48,703 bases of DNA from Geminicoccaceae bacterium (GTDB taxonomy: Bacteria; Pseudomonadota; Alphaproteobacteria; Geminicoccales; Geminicoccaceae): the NCBI GenBank assembly GCA_025054575.1, contig JANWZN010000007.1, forward strand, positions 1-48,703, written 5' to 3'. Under the pieces are notes generated by a model. The model searched no databases. It saw only the letters and a list, made by a program, of their open reading frames with translations, and was not told where the DNA came from. The stretch's first letter is position 1; each line of letters begins with the position of its first letter. The position numbers and the translations under genes were made by a program. Below are positions 1 through 7,786 of this stretch, one piece after another.

Positions 1-317
1 TCCGCGTGGGCCTCGGACAGCGATCCACCGAACACCGTGAAGTCCTGCGCGAAGACGAACACCAGACGACCGTCGATAGCACCTTGGCCGGTGACCACGC
101 CGTCGCCCGGGATGTGCTGTTGGTCCATCCCGAAGTCGCCGCAACGGTGTTCGACGAACATGTCGATCTCTTCGAAGGACCCCGGATCGAGCAGCAGCTC
201 GATCCGCTCGCGCGCGCTGAGCTTGCCGCGCGCGTGCTGCGCCTCGATCCGGCGCCGGCCGCCACCGAGCCGCGCCGCTTGCCGCTTCTGCTCGAGCTTC
301 TCCAGGATCTCGTGCAC
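1..317 (-). CDS. pccB: Propionyl-CoA carboxylase beta subunit, N-terminal fragment
   Basis: This is the first ~105 residues of the carboxyltransferase subunit of a biotin-dependent acyl-CoA carboxylase; the rest lies off the left edge. The product would transfer CO2 from biotin on the alpha subunit to propionyl-CoA, giving methylmalonyl-CoA. The visible part reads [15 protein letters not shown], then a [16 protein letters not shown] stretch, then [20 protein letters not shown] and a FGMDQQ segment. This matches the alphaproteobacterial PccB N-terminus as I remember it. The start is a GTG (CAC at 315-317 on the plus strand), chosen because the family begins M-x-[DE]-I-L-x-x-L-E. The gene diverges from the next one across a 159-bp gap. 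A related acyl-CoA carboxylase beta subunit (for example methylcrotonyl-CoA specific) cannot be wholly excluded from the N-terminus alone. Confidence 0.85.
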   Translation of the reverse strand, partial: MHEILEKLEQKRQAARLGGGRRRIEAQHARGKLSARERIELLLDPGSFEEIDMFVEHRCGDFGMDQQHIPGDGVVTGQGAIDGRLVFVFAQDFTVFGGSLSEAHA

Positions 318-408
318 CGCCCGTCCCCCGTGCCGCGCCGCAGCGACCGATCGTGACCGTTCCGTGCGCGCTCGGCTAGCAGCTCGCGGCGCTGCGGCAA
401 AGACGGCC

Positions 409-430
409 GGGCCGCGGCCATGCGCGGCCC
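409..430. repeat. 8-bp-arm inverted repeat in the divergent intergenic region
   Basis: Arms GGGCCGCG (409-416) and CGCGGCCC (423-430) are perfect reverse complements around a 6-nt centre. The repeat lies between divergent pccB and the 477-1388 gene, 46 bp ahead of the latter's ATG, followed by a short TATAT-containing stretch. It may be an operator or an RNA hairpin; the role is inference. Confidence 0.4.
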
Positions 431-476
431 CCCGCTGCTCGCTATATGTCGAAAGGATCGGAGGACGGAGCGTGCG

Positions 477-1388
477 ATGAGCGAGATCCTGGCCGCCATC
501 TTCGAAGGCACCGAGGCGGCCCGGCGCGCTCTGGAACGGTTGCGGGCGGTCGAAAGCGAGCACGCCGTGCACCTCGACGAGGCTTGCACGGTCCGTCGCG
601 AAGCCGACGGCCGACTGCGGATCGAGGAAGCGCTCGACGGCCGCGAACCTCGTCGTCTGCCACACGGCTTCTGGCACCGTTGGCTGAGCCACCTGCTCGC
701 ACCCCGGAACCACGGCCGAGAGCACGACGAGGAATGCGTCTGCCGGCCGTTCTGCCGGGCGGTCGCCGAAGCGGTCGGCCCGGATCACTCGGCGATCTTC
801 GTCCACGTCGACGCTGGCGACGTCGAGCCGCTGGTGCGCGCCCTCGAGGCCGAGGGCGCCAAGGTCCTGCGCGCGCCCGCGACCTTGCGCGACGGGGAGC
901 TGGTCCAGCGGCTCGAGGAGATGCTGGTCGAGGTGCCCTCGGCCGAGCAGCTCGCGCAGCTCGCCCTGGAGGTCGAGAACCAGAGGGTGCTCCAGGCGCG
1001 GGCGCGCCAGCGCGCCGCCGAGGAGGCACGACGGCTCGAGCTCGAGCGCCTCCGCGCCGAGACATTGTCGCCGGCCGAGCTCGAGGTGATCATGCGGCGT
1101 TGCGCCGATGCCGCACGGCGCGGTGCCACCAAGCTCGTCGTGCTCACCTTCCCGGCCGAGCTCCTGGAAGATCACGCCCGCCGGATCAACCAGGAGGAAC
1201 CCGACTGGCCGCAGACCCTGGCCGGCCGGGCCAAGGCCTTCTATCGCTTCTTCAAAAGCCGGCTCGAGCCGTTGGGCTACCGTCTCGAAGCCAAGGTGAT
1301 CGGCTACGAGGACGGCGTGCCGAGCACCGTGGCCTTCGTGCTCGATTGGTCACGCGTCCACAGAAACGCGACCCTCGAGCAGGCGTAG
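477..1388 (+). CDS. Hypothetical protein: DUF1269-like N-terminus, coiled coil, unknown C-terminal domain
   Basis: The protein is 303 residues. I do not recognise the whole. Residues ~4-52 and ~96-150 resemble the two halves of DUF1269-type proteins: a beta-strand, a helix that 'scans' residue pairs, then an 'SAIFVHVD' strand. The glycine-rich membrane hairpin usual between those halves is absent. In its place is a His/Cys-rich stretch (H63, H67, H72, H79, H83, C87, C89, C93). Residues ~156-197 are rich in Glu, Ala, Arg and Leu and look like a coiled coil. Residues ~198-292 form a separate domain with '[20 protein letters not shown]' and a '[13 protein letters not shown]' helix. No signal peptide or membrane span is visible. 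The start at 477 follows GGAGG at about 461-465; an upstream in-frame ATG at 420 has no such site. The 3' end overlaps the convergent ATP12 gene by 39 bp. Confidence 0.7.
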   Translation: MSEILAAIFEGTEAARRALERLRAVESEHAVHLDEACTVRREADGRLRIEEALDGREPRRLPHGFWHRWLSHLLAPRNHGREHDEECVCRPFCRAVAEAVGPDHSAIFVHVDAGDVEPLVRALEAEGAKVLRAPATLRDGELVQRLEEMLVEVPSAEQLAQLALEVENQRVLQARARQRAAEEARRLELERLRAETLSPAELEVIMRRCADAARRGATKLVVLTFPAELLEDHARRINQEEPDWPQTLAGRAKAFYRFFKSRLEPLGYRLEAKVIGYEDGVPSTVAFVLDWSRVHRNATLEQA

Positions 1389-2063
1389 GAAACGCGCGGC
1401 CGTGGCGAGATCGCGCCGCAGCGCGGCGTGCCGCCGCTGTTGCTCGCGTTCCTCGCCCCAGCGCTCGATCTGGTAGAGCTCGTCGAGCTGGGCGAGCGCG
1501 AAGGCCTCGGCGGCGTCGAGCGCTCCGTCGAGCAGGGCGAGGCCGAGCACGAGCGAACCCGTGGCGGTCACCGCTGCGTGCAGGCCGACGAGCGGCCAGT
1601 CGGCCACCGCCTCGACCGCCGCTCGCAAGGCCAGAAGGCTCGCCTCGGGCTGCGGGCAAGGGTCGAGCGAGCGCACGAGCTCCAGCCTCGCCCCACGGGT
1701 CGCAACCAGCCAATCGAGCCAGGGCTGCCAGCGCTCGTGCTGACGGGCGGCGAGATCGGCGGGCGAAACCGCGCGGTAGCAGAGCAGCTCGGTGGCAGCA
1801 TAGCCCACGACCTCCTCGATCGCATCCGCCCGCCGGGCCGGCATGAGATCGGTGGCGGTCACCGCGAGCCGGGTCAACGGCATGGTGGGTGGCGTGATCT
1901 GTTCCCCCTGGGCCGCCCATTCCGCCGCCACCGCCTCGGCGAGCGGTCGGGTGGGCAGACGCAGCGCCTGGCGCGCGGGTGTCTTGAGCGGCCGGCCGTC
2001 GAGCAGAACGGCCACCGGTCCCTCGCCCGGCTCGACCGTGACCTCGCGATAGAACCGCCTCAT
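1350..2063 (-). CDS. ATP12-family F1-ATPase assembly chaperone
   Basis: The protein is 237 residues and starts MRRFYREVTVEPGEG, followed by a VLLDGRPLKTPARQALRLPT stretch, an 'AEWAAQGEQITPPTMPLTRL' block and a C-terminal helical part with ER-W-GEER. These are the marks of the ATP12 chaperone that protects the F1 alpha subunit during ATP synthase assembly in mitochondria and alphaproteobacteria. The reading frame stays open far upstream inside ppsA, but the ATG at 2061-2063 overlaps the ppsA stop as ATGA and gives the family's usual N-terminus. The gene therefore appears translationally coupled to ppsA. Its 3' end overlaps the convergent 477-1388 gene by 39 bp. Confidence 0.9.
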   Translation of the reverse strand: MRRFYREVTVEPGEGPVAVLLDGRPLKTPARQALRLPTRPLAEAVAAEWAAQGEQITPPTMPLTRLAVTATDLMPARRADAIEEVVGYAATELLCYRAVSPADLAARQHERWQPWLDWLVATRGARLELVRSLDPCPQPEASLLALRAAVEAVADWPLVGLHAAVTATGSLVLGLALLDGALDAAEAFALAQLDELYQIERWGEEREQQRRHAALRRDLATAARFLRLLEGRVSVDA

Positions 2064-4483
2064 GCCGCGCGCGCCGCCAGGCCCTTGGCTTTCTCGACCG
2101 CGCGGACGAGCTCGACCGTACGAACCAGGACGTCCGGCGTGACGCTGATCGATTCGATCCCGCATTCGACCAGAAAGGCCGCGATCTCCGGATAATCCGA
2201 GGGCGCCTGGCCGCAGATCCCGATGTGCCGCCCGGCCGCCCTGGCCCTCTCGACGGCTTGGCGCAGGAAGGCCGTGACCGCCGGATCGCGCTCGTCGAAG
2301 GCCTCCGCCACGAGCGCGCTGTCGCGATCGACCCCGAGCACGAGCTGGGTGAGATCGTTGGAGCCGATCGAGAAGCCGTCGAAGCGCTGGGCGAACGCCT
2401 CGAGGTTGATCACGTTGCTCGGGATCTCGCACATCACGTAGACCTCGAGCCCGTCGCGGCCGCGCACCAGCCCCTCCTCGGCCATCGCCGCGAGCACGGC
2501 ATCGGCTTCCTGCGGCCGCCGGCAGAACGGAATCATGAGCACGAGGTTGGTGAGCCCCATGACCTCGCGCACCCGCTTCATCGCCCGGCACTCGAGCGCG
2601 AAGGCCTCGCGATAGGCCGGGTGCGGATAACGCGCGGCACCGCGCCAGCCGAGCATCGGGTTCTCTTCCTGCGGCTCGAACGCACGGCCGCCCAAGAGCC
2701 GGGCATATTCGTTGCTCTTGAAGTCGGACAGCCGGGCGATCACCGGCCGCGGCCAGAAGGCAGCACAGATCGTCCCGACCGCTTCGGAGAGTTTGGTCAC
2801 GAAATACTCGGCCGGCGAGGGCCACCCTGCGACGAGCTCCTCGATCGCCCGGCGCTCGCCGGGATCGCTCACCCGCTCGGGGTGGAGGAGTGCCATCGGG
2901 TGCGCGCGGATGTCCTCGTTGATCACGAACTCGAGCCGGGCGAGCCCGACCCCGTCGGCCGGCAAGGAGGCGAGCGAGAAGGCGAGATCGGGGTTGCCGA
3001 GGTTGATCATCACCTTGGTCCGCGGCCGCTCGAGCCGTGCCAGATCGGTGCGTCGGACCTCGAAGGGTACCGCGCCCTCGTAGACCTTGCCGACCTCGCC
3101 CTCGGCGCAGGAGACGGTGACGGTCGCCCCTTCCGGGATCGTTCGGGTGGCACCCTCGGCACCGACGACCGCGGGGATGCCGAGCTCGCGCGCGACGATC
3201 GCCGCATGGCAGGTGCGGCCGCCCCGGTTGGTGACGATCGCAGCAGCCCGCTTCATCACGGGCTCCCAGTCGGGGGTGGTGGTATCCGCCACCAGGACCT
3301 CGCCGTCGCGGAAGGCCGCGAGCCCGCGCGGGTCGGCCACCACCCGGGCGGGGCCGGTCGCGATCTTGACACCGACGGCGCGGCCGCTGGCCAGCACCGG
3401 GCCGGATCCGGTCAAATGCCAGGTTTCGACCACCTGCCCGCGACGTTGCGAGGCGACCGTCTCGGGCCGGGCCTGGACGAGGTATAAGGCACCGTCGAGC
3501 CCGTCGAGCGCCCATTCCATGTCCATGGGCATCGGCCGGCCGGCACGCTGGGAATAATGCCGTTCGATCGCGATCGCCCAGCCGGCGAGCTCGAGCACCT
3601 GCTCGTCGGAGAGGCAGAAGCGGCGGCGCTCCTCCGCCGAGGTCGGCTTGTTGATCACGGCCTCGCGGGTCCGGCCCGGGGCGTAGACCATCTTGACCTT
3701 CTTGGCGCCGAGCCGGCGGCGCAGGACCGCGCGCTTGCCGGCTTCGTAGCTCGGCTTGTGGACGTACCACTCGTCGACGTCGACAGCACCCTGGACCACG
3801 TTCTCGCCGAGCCCCCAGGCACCGGTGAGGAAGACGACGTCGGGAAAGCCGGTCTCGGTGTCGATCGAGAACATGACGCCGGCGGCGCCGAGATCGGAGC
3901 GGACCATCTTCTGGACACCGACCGAGAGCGCCACTTTGAAATGATCGAAGCCCTTGTCGATCCGGTAGGAGATCGCCCGGTCGGTGAACAACGAGGCCAT
4001 GCAGCGTCGGACCGCATCCAACAGCATCGCCCGACCGCGCACGTTGAGATAGGTGTCGTGCTGACCCGCGAAGCTCGCGGTCGGCAGATCCTCCGCCGTG
4101 GCCGAGGAGCGGACCGCGAACGAGAGCTCGCTGCCGTAGGCCGCCGCGAGGCGGTCGTGGGCGTCGAGGATCTCGGCCTCGATCTCGGCCGGTAGACCGG
4201 CGGCGTAGACGAGCTCGCGGCAGCGCGCGCCGGCGCGGGCGAGCGCGTCGACGTCGCGCTTGTCGAGACCCTCGAGGGCGGCGCGCAGCTCGGGCTCGAT
4301 CCCGGCCCGCGCAATCACCGCACGAAAGGCCTCGGCGGTGACGGCGAAGCCGTCGGGGATCCGCACGCCCAAAGGCCGCAGCTCGCGCACGAGCTCGCCG
4401 AGCGAGGCGTTCTTGCCGCCGACCAGCGGCACATCCGCCATCGTCAGATCGGCGAACCAGCGGATCCAGCGGCCGGTGGTCAC
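2060..4483 (-). CDS. ppsA: Phosphoenolpyruvate synthase
   Basis: The protein has 807 residues, close to the family length near 800. It makes PEP from pyruvate and ATP, releasing AMP and phosphate, for gluconeogenesis. The N-terminal ATP-binding domain has LVGGKNASLGELVREL and 'SFAVRSSATAEDLPTASFAGQ'. The swivelling domain has GGRTCHAAIVARELGIPAVV, with the phosphohistidine near residue 426. The C-terminal PEP/pyruvate barrel has MLGWRGAARY, IGSNDLTQLVLGVDRDS and GICGQAPSDYPE with the catalytic Cys. The start is GTG at 4481-4483, preceded by GAGGGAGAG at good distance. An upstream in-frame ATG at 4573 lies inside the HAD gene and adds 30 unrelated residues. The gene sits 13 bp after the HAD gene and its stop overlaps the ATP12 start. 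No PPDK-type extension is present. Confidence 0.94.
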   Translation of the reverse strand: MTTGRWIRWFADLTMADVPLVGGKNASLGELVRELRPLGVRIPDGFAVTAEAFRAVIARAGIEPELRAALEGLDKRDVDALARAGARCRELVYAAGLPAEIEAEILDAHDRLAAAYGSELSFAVRSSATAEDLPTASFAGQHDTYLNVRGRAMLLDAVRRCMASLFTDRAISYRIDKGFDHFKVALSVGVQKMVRSDLGAAGVMFSIDTETGFPDVVFLTGAWGLGENVVQGAVDVDEWYVHKPSYEAGKRAVLRRRLGAKKVKMVYAPGRTREAVINKPTSAEERRRFCLSDEQVLELAGWAIAIERHYSQRAGRPMPMDMEWALDGLDGALYLVQARPETVASQRRGQVVETWHLTGSGPVLASGRAVGVKIATGPARVVADPRGLAAFRDGEVLVADTTTPDWEPVMKRAAAIVTNRGGRTCHAAIVARELGIPAVVGAEGATRTIPEGATVTVSCAEGEVGKVYEGAVPFEVRRTDLARLERPRTKVMINLGNPDLAFSLASLPADGVGLARLEFVINEDIRAHPMALLHPERVSDPGERRAIEELVAGWPSPAEYFVTKLSEAVGTICAAFWPRPVIARLSDFKSNEYARLLGGRAFEPQEENPMLGWRGAARYPHPAYREAFALECRAMKRVREVMGLTNLVLMIPFCRRPQEADAVLAAMAEEGLVRGRDGLEVYVMCEIPSNVINLEAFAQRFDGFSIGSNDLTQLVLGVDRDSALVAEAFDERDPAVTAFLRQAVERARAAGRHIGICGQAPSDYPEIAAFLVECGIESISVTPDVLVRTVELVRAVEKAKGLAARAA

Positions 4484-4496
4484 GGGCGTCTCTCCC

Positions 4497-5216
4497 TCAG
4501 GCTGTCCGTTCCGTCCTGATCGGCGATCGTGGCGATCCGATGACCGCTGCACCATCGGCCGGCCCGGCCGCATCGTCGAACAGCGCCTCGAAGCGATCGA
4601 GGATCCGCTCCGCCCCGGCCGCCACGAGCTCCTCGGCCGGGTGGTTGCCCCAAGCGACCCCGATCGGGACGACGCGCGCCGCCTTGGCCATCGCCATGTC
4701 GAAGCTGGTATCGCCGATCATGAGCGTCGCCTCGCGCGGCGCGCCGGTCTCGCAAAGCGCCGCCTCGATCATCGCCGGATGCGGCTTGGAGGGGTGCAGA
4801 TCGGCGGTCTGGAGTGTGGTGAAATGGCGCTCGAGCCCGTGCCGCTCGAGCACGGCGCGCAGCCCGCGCATCGCCTTGCCGGTCGCCACCCCGAGGAGCC
4901 AGCCCTCGGCCAGGAGGCGGTCGAGCGTCGCCCTGGCGCCCGGAAAGAGCGGCTCCTCGAAATCGGGCCGCGCCCGCATCGCGAAGAACGCGGCCTTGTA
5001 GTGCTCGGCGAGCCGCTCGGCGCGGTCCGGGTCGGGCTCGCCCAGGAGCTCGGCCGTAGCGATCGGAAGCGTGAGCCCGACGATCCGCCGCACCGCCTCC
5101 GGTGCCGGCGGCGGCAGGCCCTCGGCGCGGAACGCCGCCTGCATGCAGGCGACGATGGTCGCCTGGCTGTCGACGAGCGTGCCGTCGATGTCGAAGATCG
5201 CGAGACGGAGGCTCAT
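4497..5216 (-). CDS. HAD-superfamily hydrolase, phosphoglycolate-phosphatase-like
   Basis: The protein has 239 residues. Motif I is FDIDGTLVDS at residues 8-17, with D9 the presumed nucleophile and D11 the acid/base. Motif II is 'LGVATGKAMRGL', the motif III lysine sits in HPSKPHP, and motif IV is MIGDTSFDMAMAKAA. The helical cap between motifs I and II marks subclass IA, as in Gph. The substrate cannot be read from sequence; small phosphoesters such as phosphoglycolate are typical. In alphaproteobacteria a HAD hydrolase often sits between rluC and the ATP12 gene. That matches here, except that ppsA is interposed. Confidence 0.88.
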   Translation of the reverse strand: MSLRLAIFDIDGTLVDSQATIVACMQAAFRAEGLPPPAPEAVRRIVGLTLPIATAELLGEPDPDRAERLAEHYKAAFFAMRARPDFEEPLFPGARATLDRLLAEGWLLGVATGKAMRGLRAVLERHGLERHFTTLQTADLHPSKPHPAMIEAALCETGAPREATLMIGDTSFDMAMAKAARVVPIGVAWGNHPAEELVAAGAERILDRFEALFDDAAGPADGAAVIGSPRSPIRTERTA

Positions 5217-5282
5217 GCCGATCCCAATTCCGGGGGACGCCCGCCTCAGATCGGGGCCGTGGACACCGCGGGCAAGGCCCGC

Positions 5283-6380
5283 TCATCGATCGGCGGCTCG
5301 GTCCTCCCCGCGGACCGGCCAGTCGTCGAGCGTCGCACCGGGCAGCTCGGGCCGGGCGAGCCCGAGCCAGGCGAGGGCCTCGCGGAAGGCCGATGGTGGC
5401 TCGGCGGTGATCCGCAAGGGTTTTCCCTTGGGACCCGGCAGCTCGAGCTCGCGGGCGTGCAGCATGAGGCCCTTGGGCGCACCCTTGGGGTGCGCGGCCT
5501 TGCCGCCGTACTTGCCGTCACCGAGGATCGGGGCACCTAGCGCCGCGCAATGGGCGCGGAGCTGATGGGTCCGGCCGGTGAGCGGCAGCAGGGCCACCCA
5601 GCTCGCGACCTTGCCGGCGCGCGCCAGGACCTTGAACTCGGTCTTGGCCCACCGCGCCGCTTCGTCCTCTTCGGTGTCGGCGGCGGGCTCGACCTTCTCG
5701 CGACCCGGGGGACCGCGCTTGGCGAGCGGCAGGTCGATCACGCCCTCGTTGCGCGGCGGCCCGCCCACGAGGATGGCCCAATAGAGTTTCCGCAAGCGGT
5801 GCTGTTGCAGGGCGAAGCCGAGCTCGCGCGCGACCTCGGCCGTGCGCGCGACCACGAGCACGCCCGAGGTGTCGCGGTCGAGTCGGTGCACGAGGCGAGG
5901 TTTCTCGCCGCTTCGCGCGAAGGCCTCGAGCAGGGCGTCGACGTGGCGGGTGGTCGCCGTACCACCCTGCACGGCGAGGCCGGGTGGCTTGTTCAAGGCG
6001 ATGATCCGGGCGTCCTCGTAGATCACGAGGGAGCGGGCGAACGCCCGGTCGCCCGGGCCGAGCCCCCGGCGGCGCGGCCGCTCGCCCTCGCGCGCCGCGC
6101 TGCGCGCCGCTTCTGGAAGGGGCGGGATGCGCACGATCTGGCCCGCGGCGAGGCGCAGACCTGCCGTCGCGCGCTTGCCGTCGACGCGGAATTGCCCGGT
6201 GCGCAACAGCTTCTGCAGCTGGCCGAAGGCGAGCCCGGGAAGGTGCGCGCGGATCCAGCGGTCGAGTCGCCAGCCGGCCTCCTGCGGGGCGACGGTCCGC
6301 TGCTCGACACGACCGCGCGCGTCCGCTCCGGCCGCCTCGCCCGTGGGTTCCGACCCGGCCTCGGCCGCCCTCGTGCTCAT
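5283..6380 (-). CDS. rluC: Large-subunit rRNA pseudouridine synthase, RluC/RluD family
   Basis: The protein has 365 residues. An S4 RNA-binding domain spans ~35-85 (GWRLDRWIRAHLPGLAFGQL, then GQFRVDGKR). The catalytic domain has IIALNKPPGLAVQGG and the signature RLVHRLDRDTSGVLVV, with D168 as the catalytic aspartate, then LTGRTHQLRAH. It should convert specific uridines of 23S rRNA to pseudouridine. The assignment to RluC rather than RluD rests on synteny with rarA, so it is less certain than the family. The ATG at 6378-6380 overlaps the rarA stop as ATGA. An ~30-residue Arg/Gly/Ala-rich N-terminal tail and an insert at ~92-112 are low complexity. Confidence 0.85.
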   Translation of the reverse strand: MSTRAAEAGSEPTGEAAGADARGRVEQRTVAPQEAGWRLDRWIRAHLPGLAFGQLQKLLRTGQFRVDGKRATAGLRLAAGQIVRIPPLPEAARSAAREGERPRRRGLGPGDRAFARSLVIYEDARIIALNKPPGLAVQGGTATTRHVDALLEAFARSGEKPRLVHRLDRDTSGVLVVARTAEVARELGFALQQHRLRKLYWAILVGGPPRNEGVIDLPLAKRGPPGREKVEPAADTEEDEAARWAKTEFKVLARAGKVASWVALLPLTGRTHQLRAHCAALGAPILGDGKYGGKAAHPKGAPKGLMLHARELELPGPKGKPLRITAEPPSAFREALAWLGLARPELPGATLDDWPVRGEDRAADR

Positions 6381-7786
6381 CCCTCGCCTCCGGCCGCTCG
6401 CCGAGTCTTCGTGCGTTCGCGGGCGCGCTCCTCCCGCAGCCGGTCGAGCTGGGCCAAGCGCTCGGCCAGCCGCGCTTCGAGGCCCTCCTTCGTGGGCTCG
6501 TAGTACCGCTCGCGCGCCATGCCGTCGGGGAAATAGTTCTGGCCGGAGAAGCGGTCCGGTGCGCCGTGGTCGTACTCGTAGCCGCGACCGTAGCCGAGCG
6601 TGCGCATGAGGCGCGTCGGAGCGTTGAGGATGTGCAGCGGCGGCGGTAACGAGCCCTTCTCCTTGGCGGCTCGCATCGCCGCGCCATAGGCCAGGTAGAC
6701 CGCGTTCGATTTGGGCGCGAGGGCGAGGTAGACGGTCGCCTCGGCCAAGGCCAGCTCGCCCTCCGGGCTGCCCAGCCGCTCGTAGGCCTCGGCCGCGGCC
6801 AGCGCGAGCGGCAGGGCCTGCGGGTCGGCGAGGCCCACGTCCTCGCTCGCCATCCGCACGATCCGGCGCGCGAGATAGCGCGGGTCCTCGCCGCCATCGA
6901 GCATGCGGCAGAGCCAATAGAGCGCCGCGTCCGGATCCGAGCCGCGCACCGATTTGTGGAGGGCGCTGATCAGGTTGTAGTGCGCCTCTTCCTGCTTGTC
7001 GTAGACCGGCAGGCGGCGCTGGAGGATCTCCGCGAGCCCCTCGACGTCGAGCACGGGCTCGCTCGGCAGGTCGGCGATCGCTTCGACCATGTTGAGCAGA
7101 TAGCGGCCGTCGCCGTCGGCGAGCTCGCAGAGCCGAGCCCGGGCGGCCGCATCGAGCGGCAGGCGTCGGCCGAGCCGGGCCTCGGCCCGCTCGAGGAGCT
7201 TCTCCAGCGCTTCGGGCGACAGGCGCTCGAGCACGACCACGTGGCAGCGCGAGAGCAGCGCCGCGTTCAAGGCGAAGGACGGGTTCTCGGTCGTCGCCCC
7301 GATCAGGGTGACGGTACCGTCCTCCACCTCGTGCAGCATCCCGTCCTGCTGCGCCCGGTTGAAGCGGTGGATCTCGTCGATGAACAGGATCGGGTGGCGG
7401 CCCCGGGCGCGAAGGCGTCGCGCCTCCTCGAAGGCCCGGCGCAGATCGGCCACCCCCGCCATCACCGCCGAAAGCGCGAGCAGCGGCTCGCCCACCTCTT
7501 TGGCCAACAGGCGCGCGAGCGTGGTCTTGCCGGAACCGGGCGGACCCCAGAGGATCAGCGAAGCGAGGCGCTTGCGCGCGATCATCCGGCCGAGCGGACC
7601 CTCGGGGTCGAGCGCCTTTTCCTGCCCCAGGATCTCCTCGAGCCGCTGCGGCCGCAGCCGCTCCGCGAGCGGCGCGTCGGACGCCGGCCCGGCCTCGACC
7701 GCCACCGGAGCGAACAGATCGTCGCTCGGGCTCAGCCCACGCTCAACACGAGCTGCTGGTCGCCGCGTCGCACGCCGATCTGCCAT
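6377..7786 (-). CDS. rarA: Replication-associated recombination protein A (RarA/MgsA AAA+ ATPase)
   Basis: The protein has 469 residues as called. Walker A is GPPGSGKTT at ~81-89 and Walker B is PILFIDEIHRF at ~132-142. Sensor 1 lies in LIGATTENPSFALN and the family signature in RYLARRIVRMASEDVGLADP. The C-terminal MgsA domain has 'PTRLMRTLGYGRGYEYDHG'. RarA/Mgs1/WRNIP1 proteins act at stalled replication forks. The start is uncertain. The ATG at 7784-7786 overlaps the protease gene upstream by 55 bp, and homologues usually begin just before a 'DLFA' motif (residues 23-26 here). No better ATG or GTG lies closer, so the ~20 N-terminal residues may be unreal. The stop overlaps the rluC start. 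Confidence 0.92.
   Translation of the reverse strand: MADRRATRRPAARVERGLSPSDDLFAPVAVEAGPASDAPLAERLRPQRLEEILGQEKALDPEGPLGRMIARKRLASLILWGPPGSGKTTLARLLAKEVGEPLLALSAVMAGVADLRRAFEEARRLRARGRHPILFIDEIHRFNRAQQDGMLHEVEDGTVTLIGATTENPSFALNAALLSRCHVVVLERLSPEALEKLLERAEARLGRRLPLDAAARARLCELADGDGRYLLNMVEAIADLPSEPVLDVEGLAEILQRRLPVYDKQEEAHYNLISALHKSVRGSDPDAALYWLCRMLDGGEDPRYLARRIVRMASEDVGLADPQALPLALAAAEAYERLGSPEGELALAEATVYLALAPKSNAVYLAYGAAMRAAKEKGSLPPPLHILNAPTRLMRTLGYGRGYEYDHGAPDRFSGQNYFPDGMARERYYEPTKEGLEARLAERLAQLDRLREERARERTKTRRAAGGEG

Noticed and set aside
6-356. A plus-strand open frame at the left edge.
   Set aside because: It is the complement of the pccB 5' end, which matches the carboxyltransferase family on the other strand.
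1350-3770. A single 806-codon minus-strand frame that would fuse ATP12 to a long N-terminal extension.
   Set aside because: The extension is the wrong frame of ppsA and is Arg/Gly/Pro-rich. The ATP12 family start and the ATGA overlap fix the true N-terminus at 2063.
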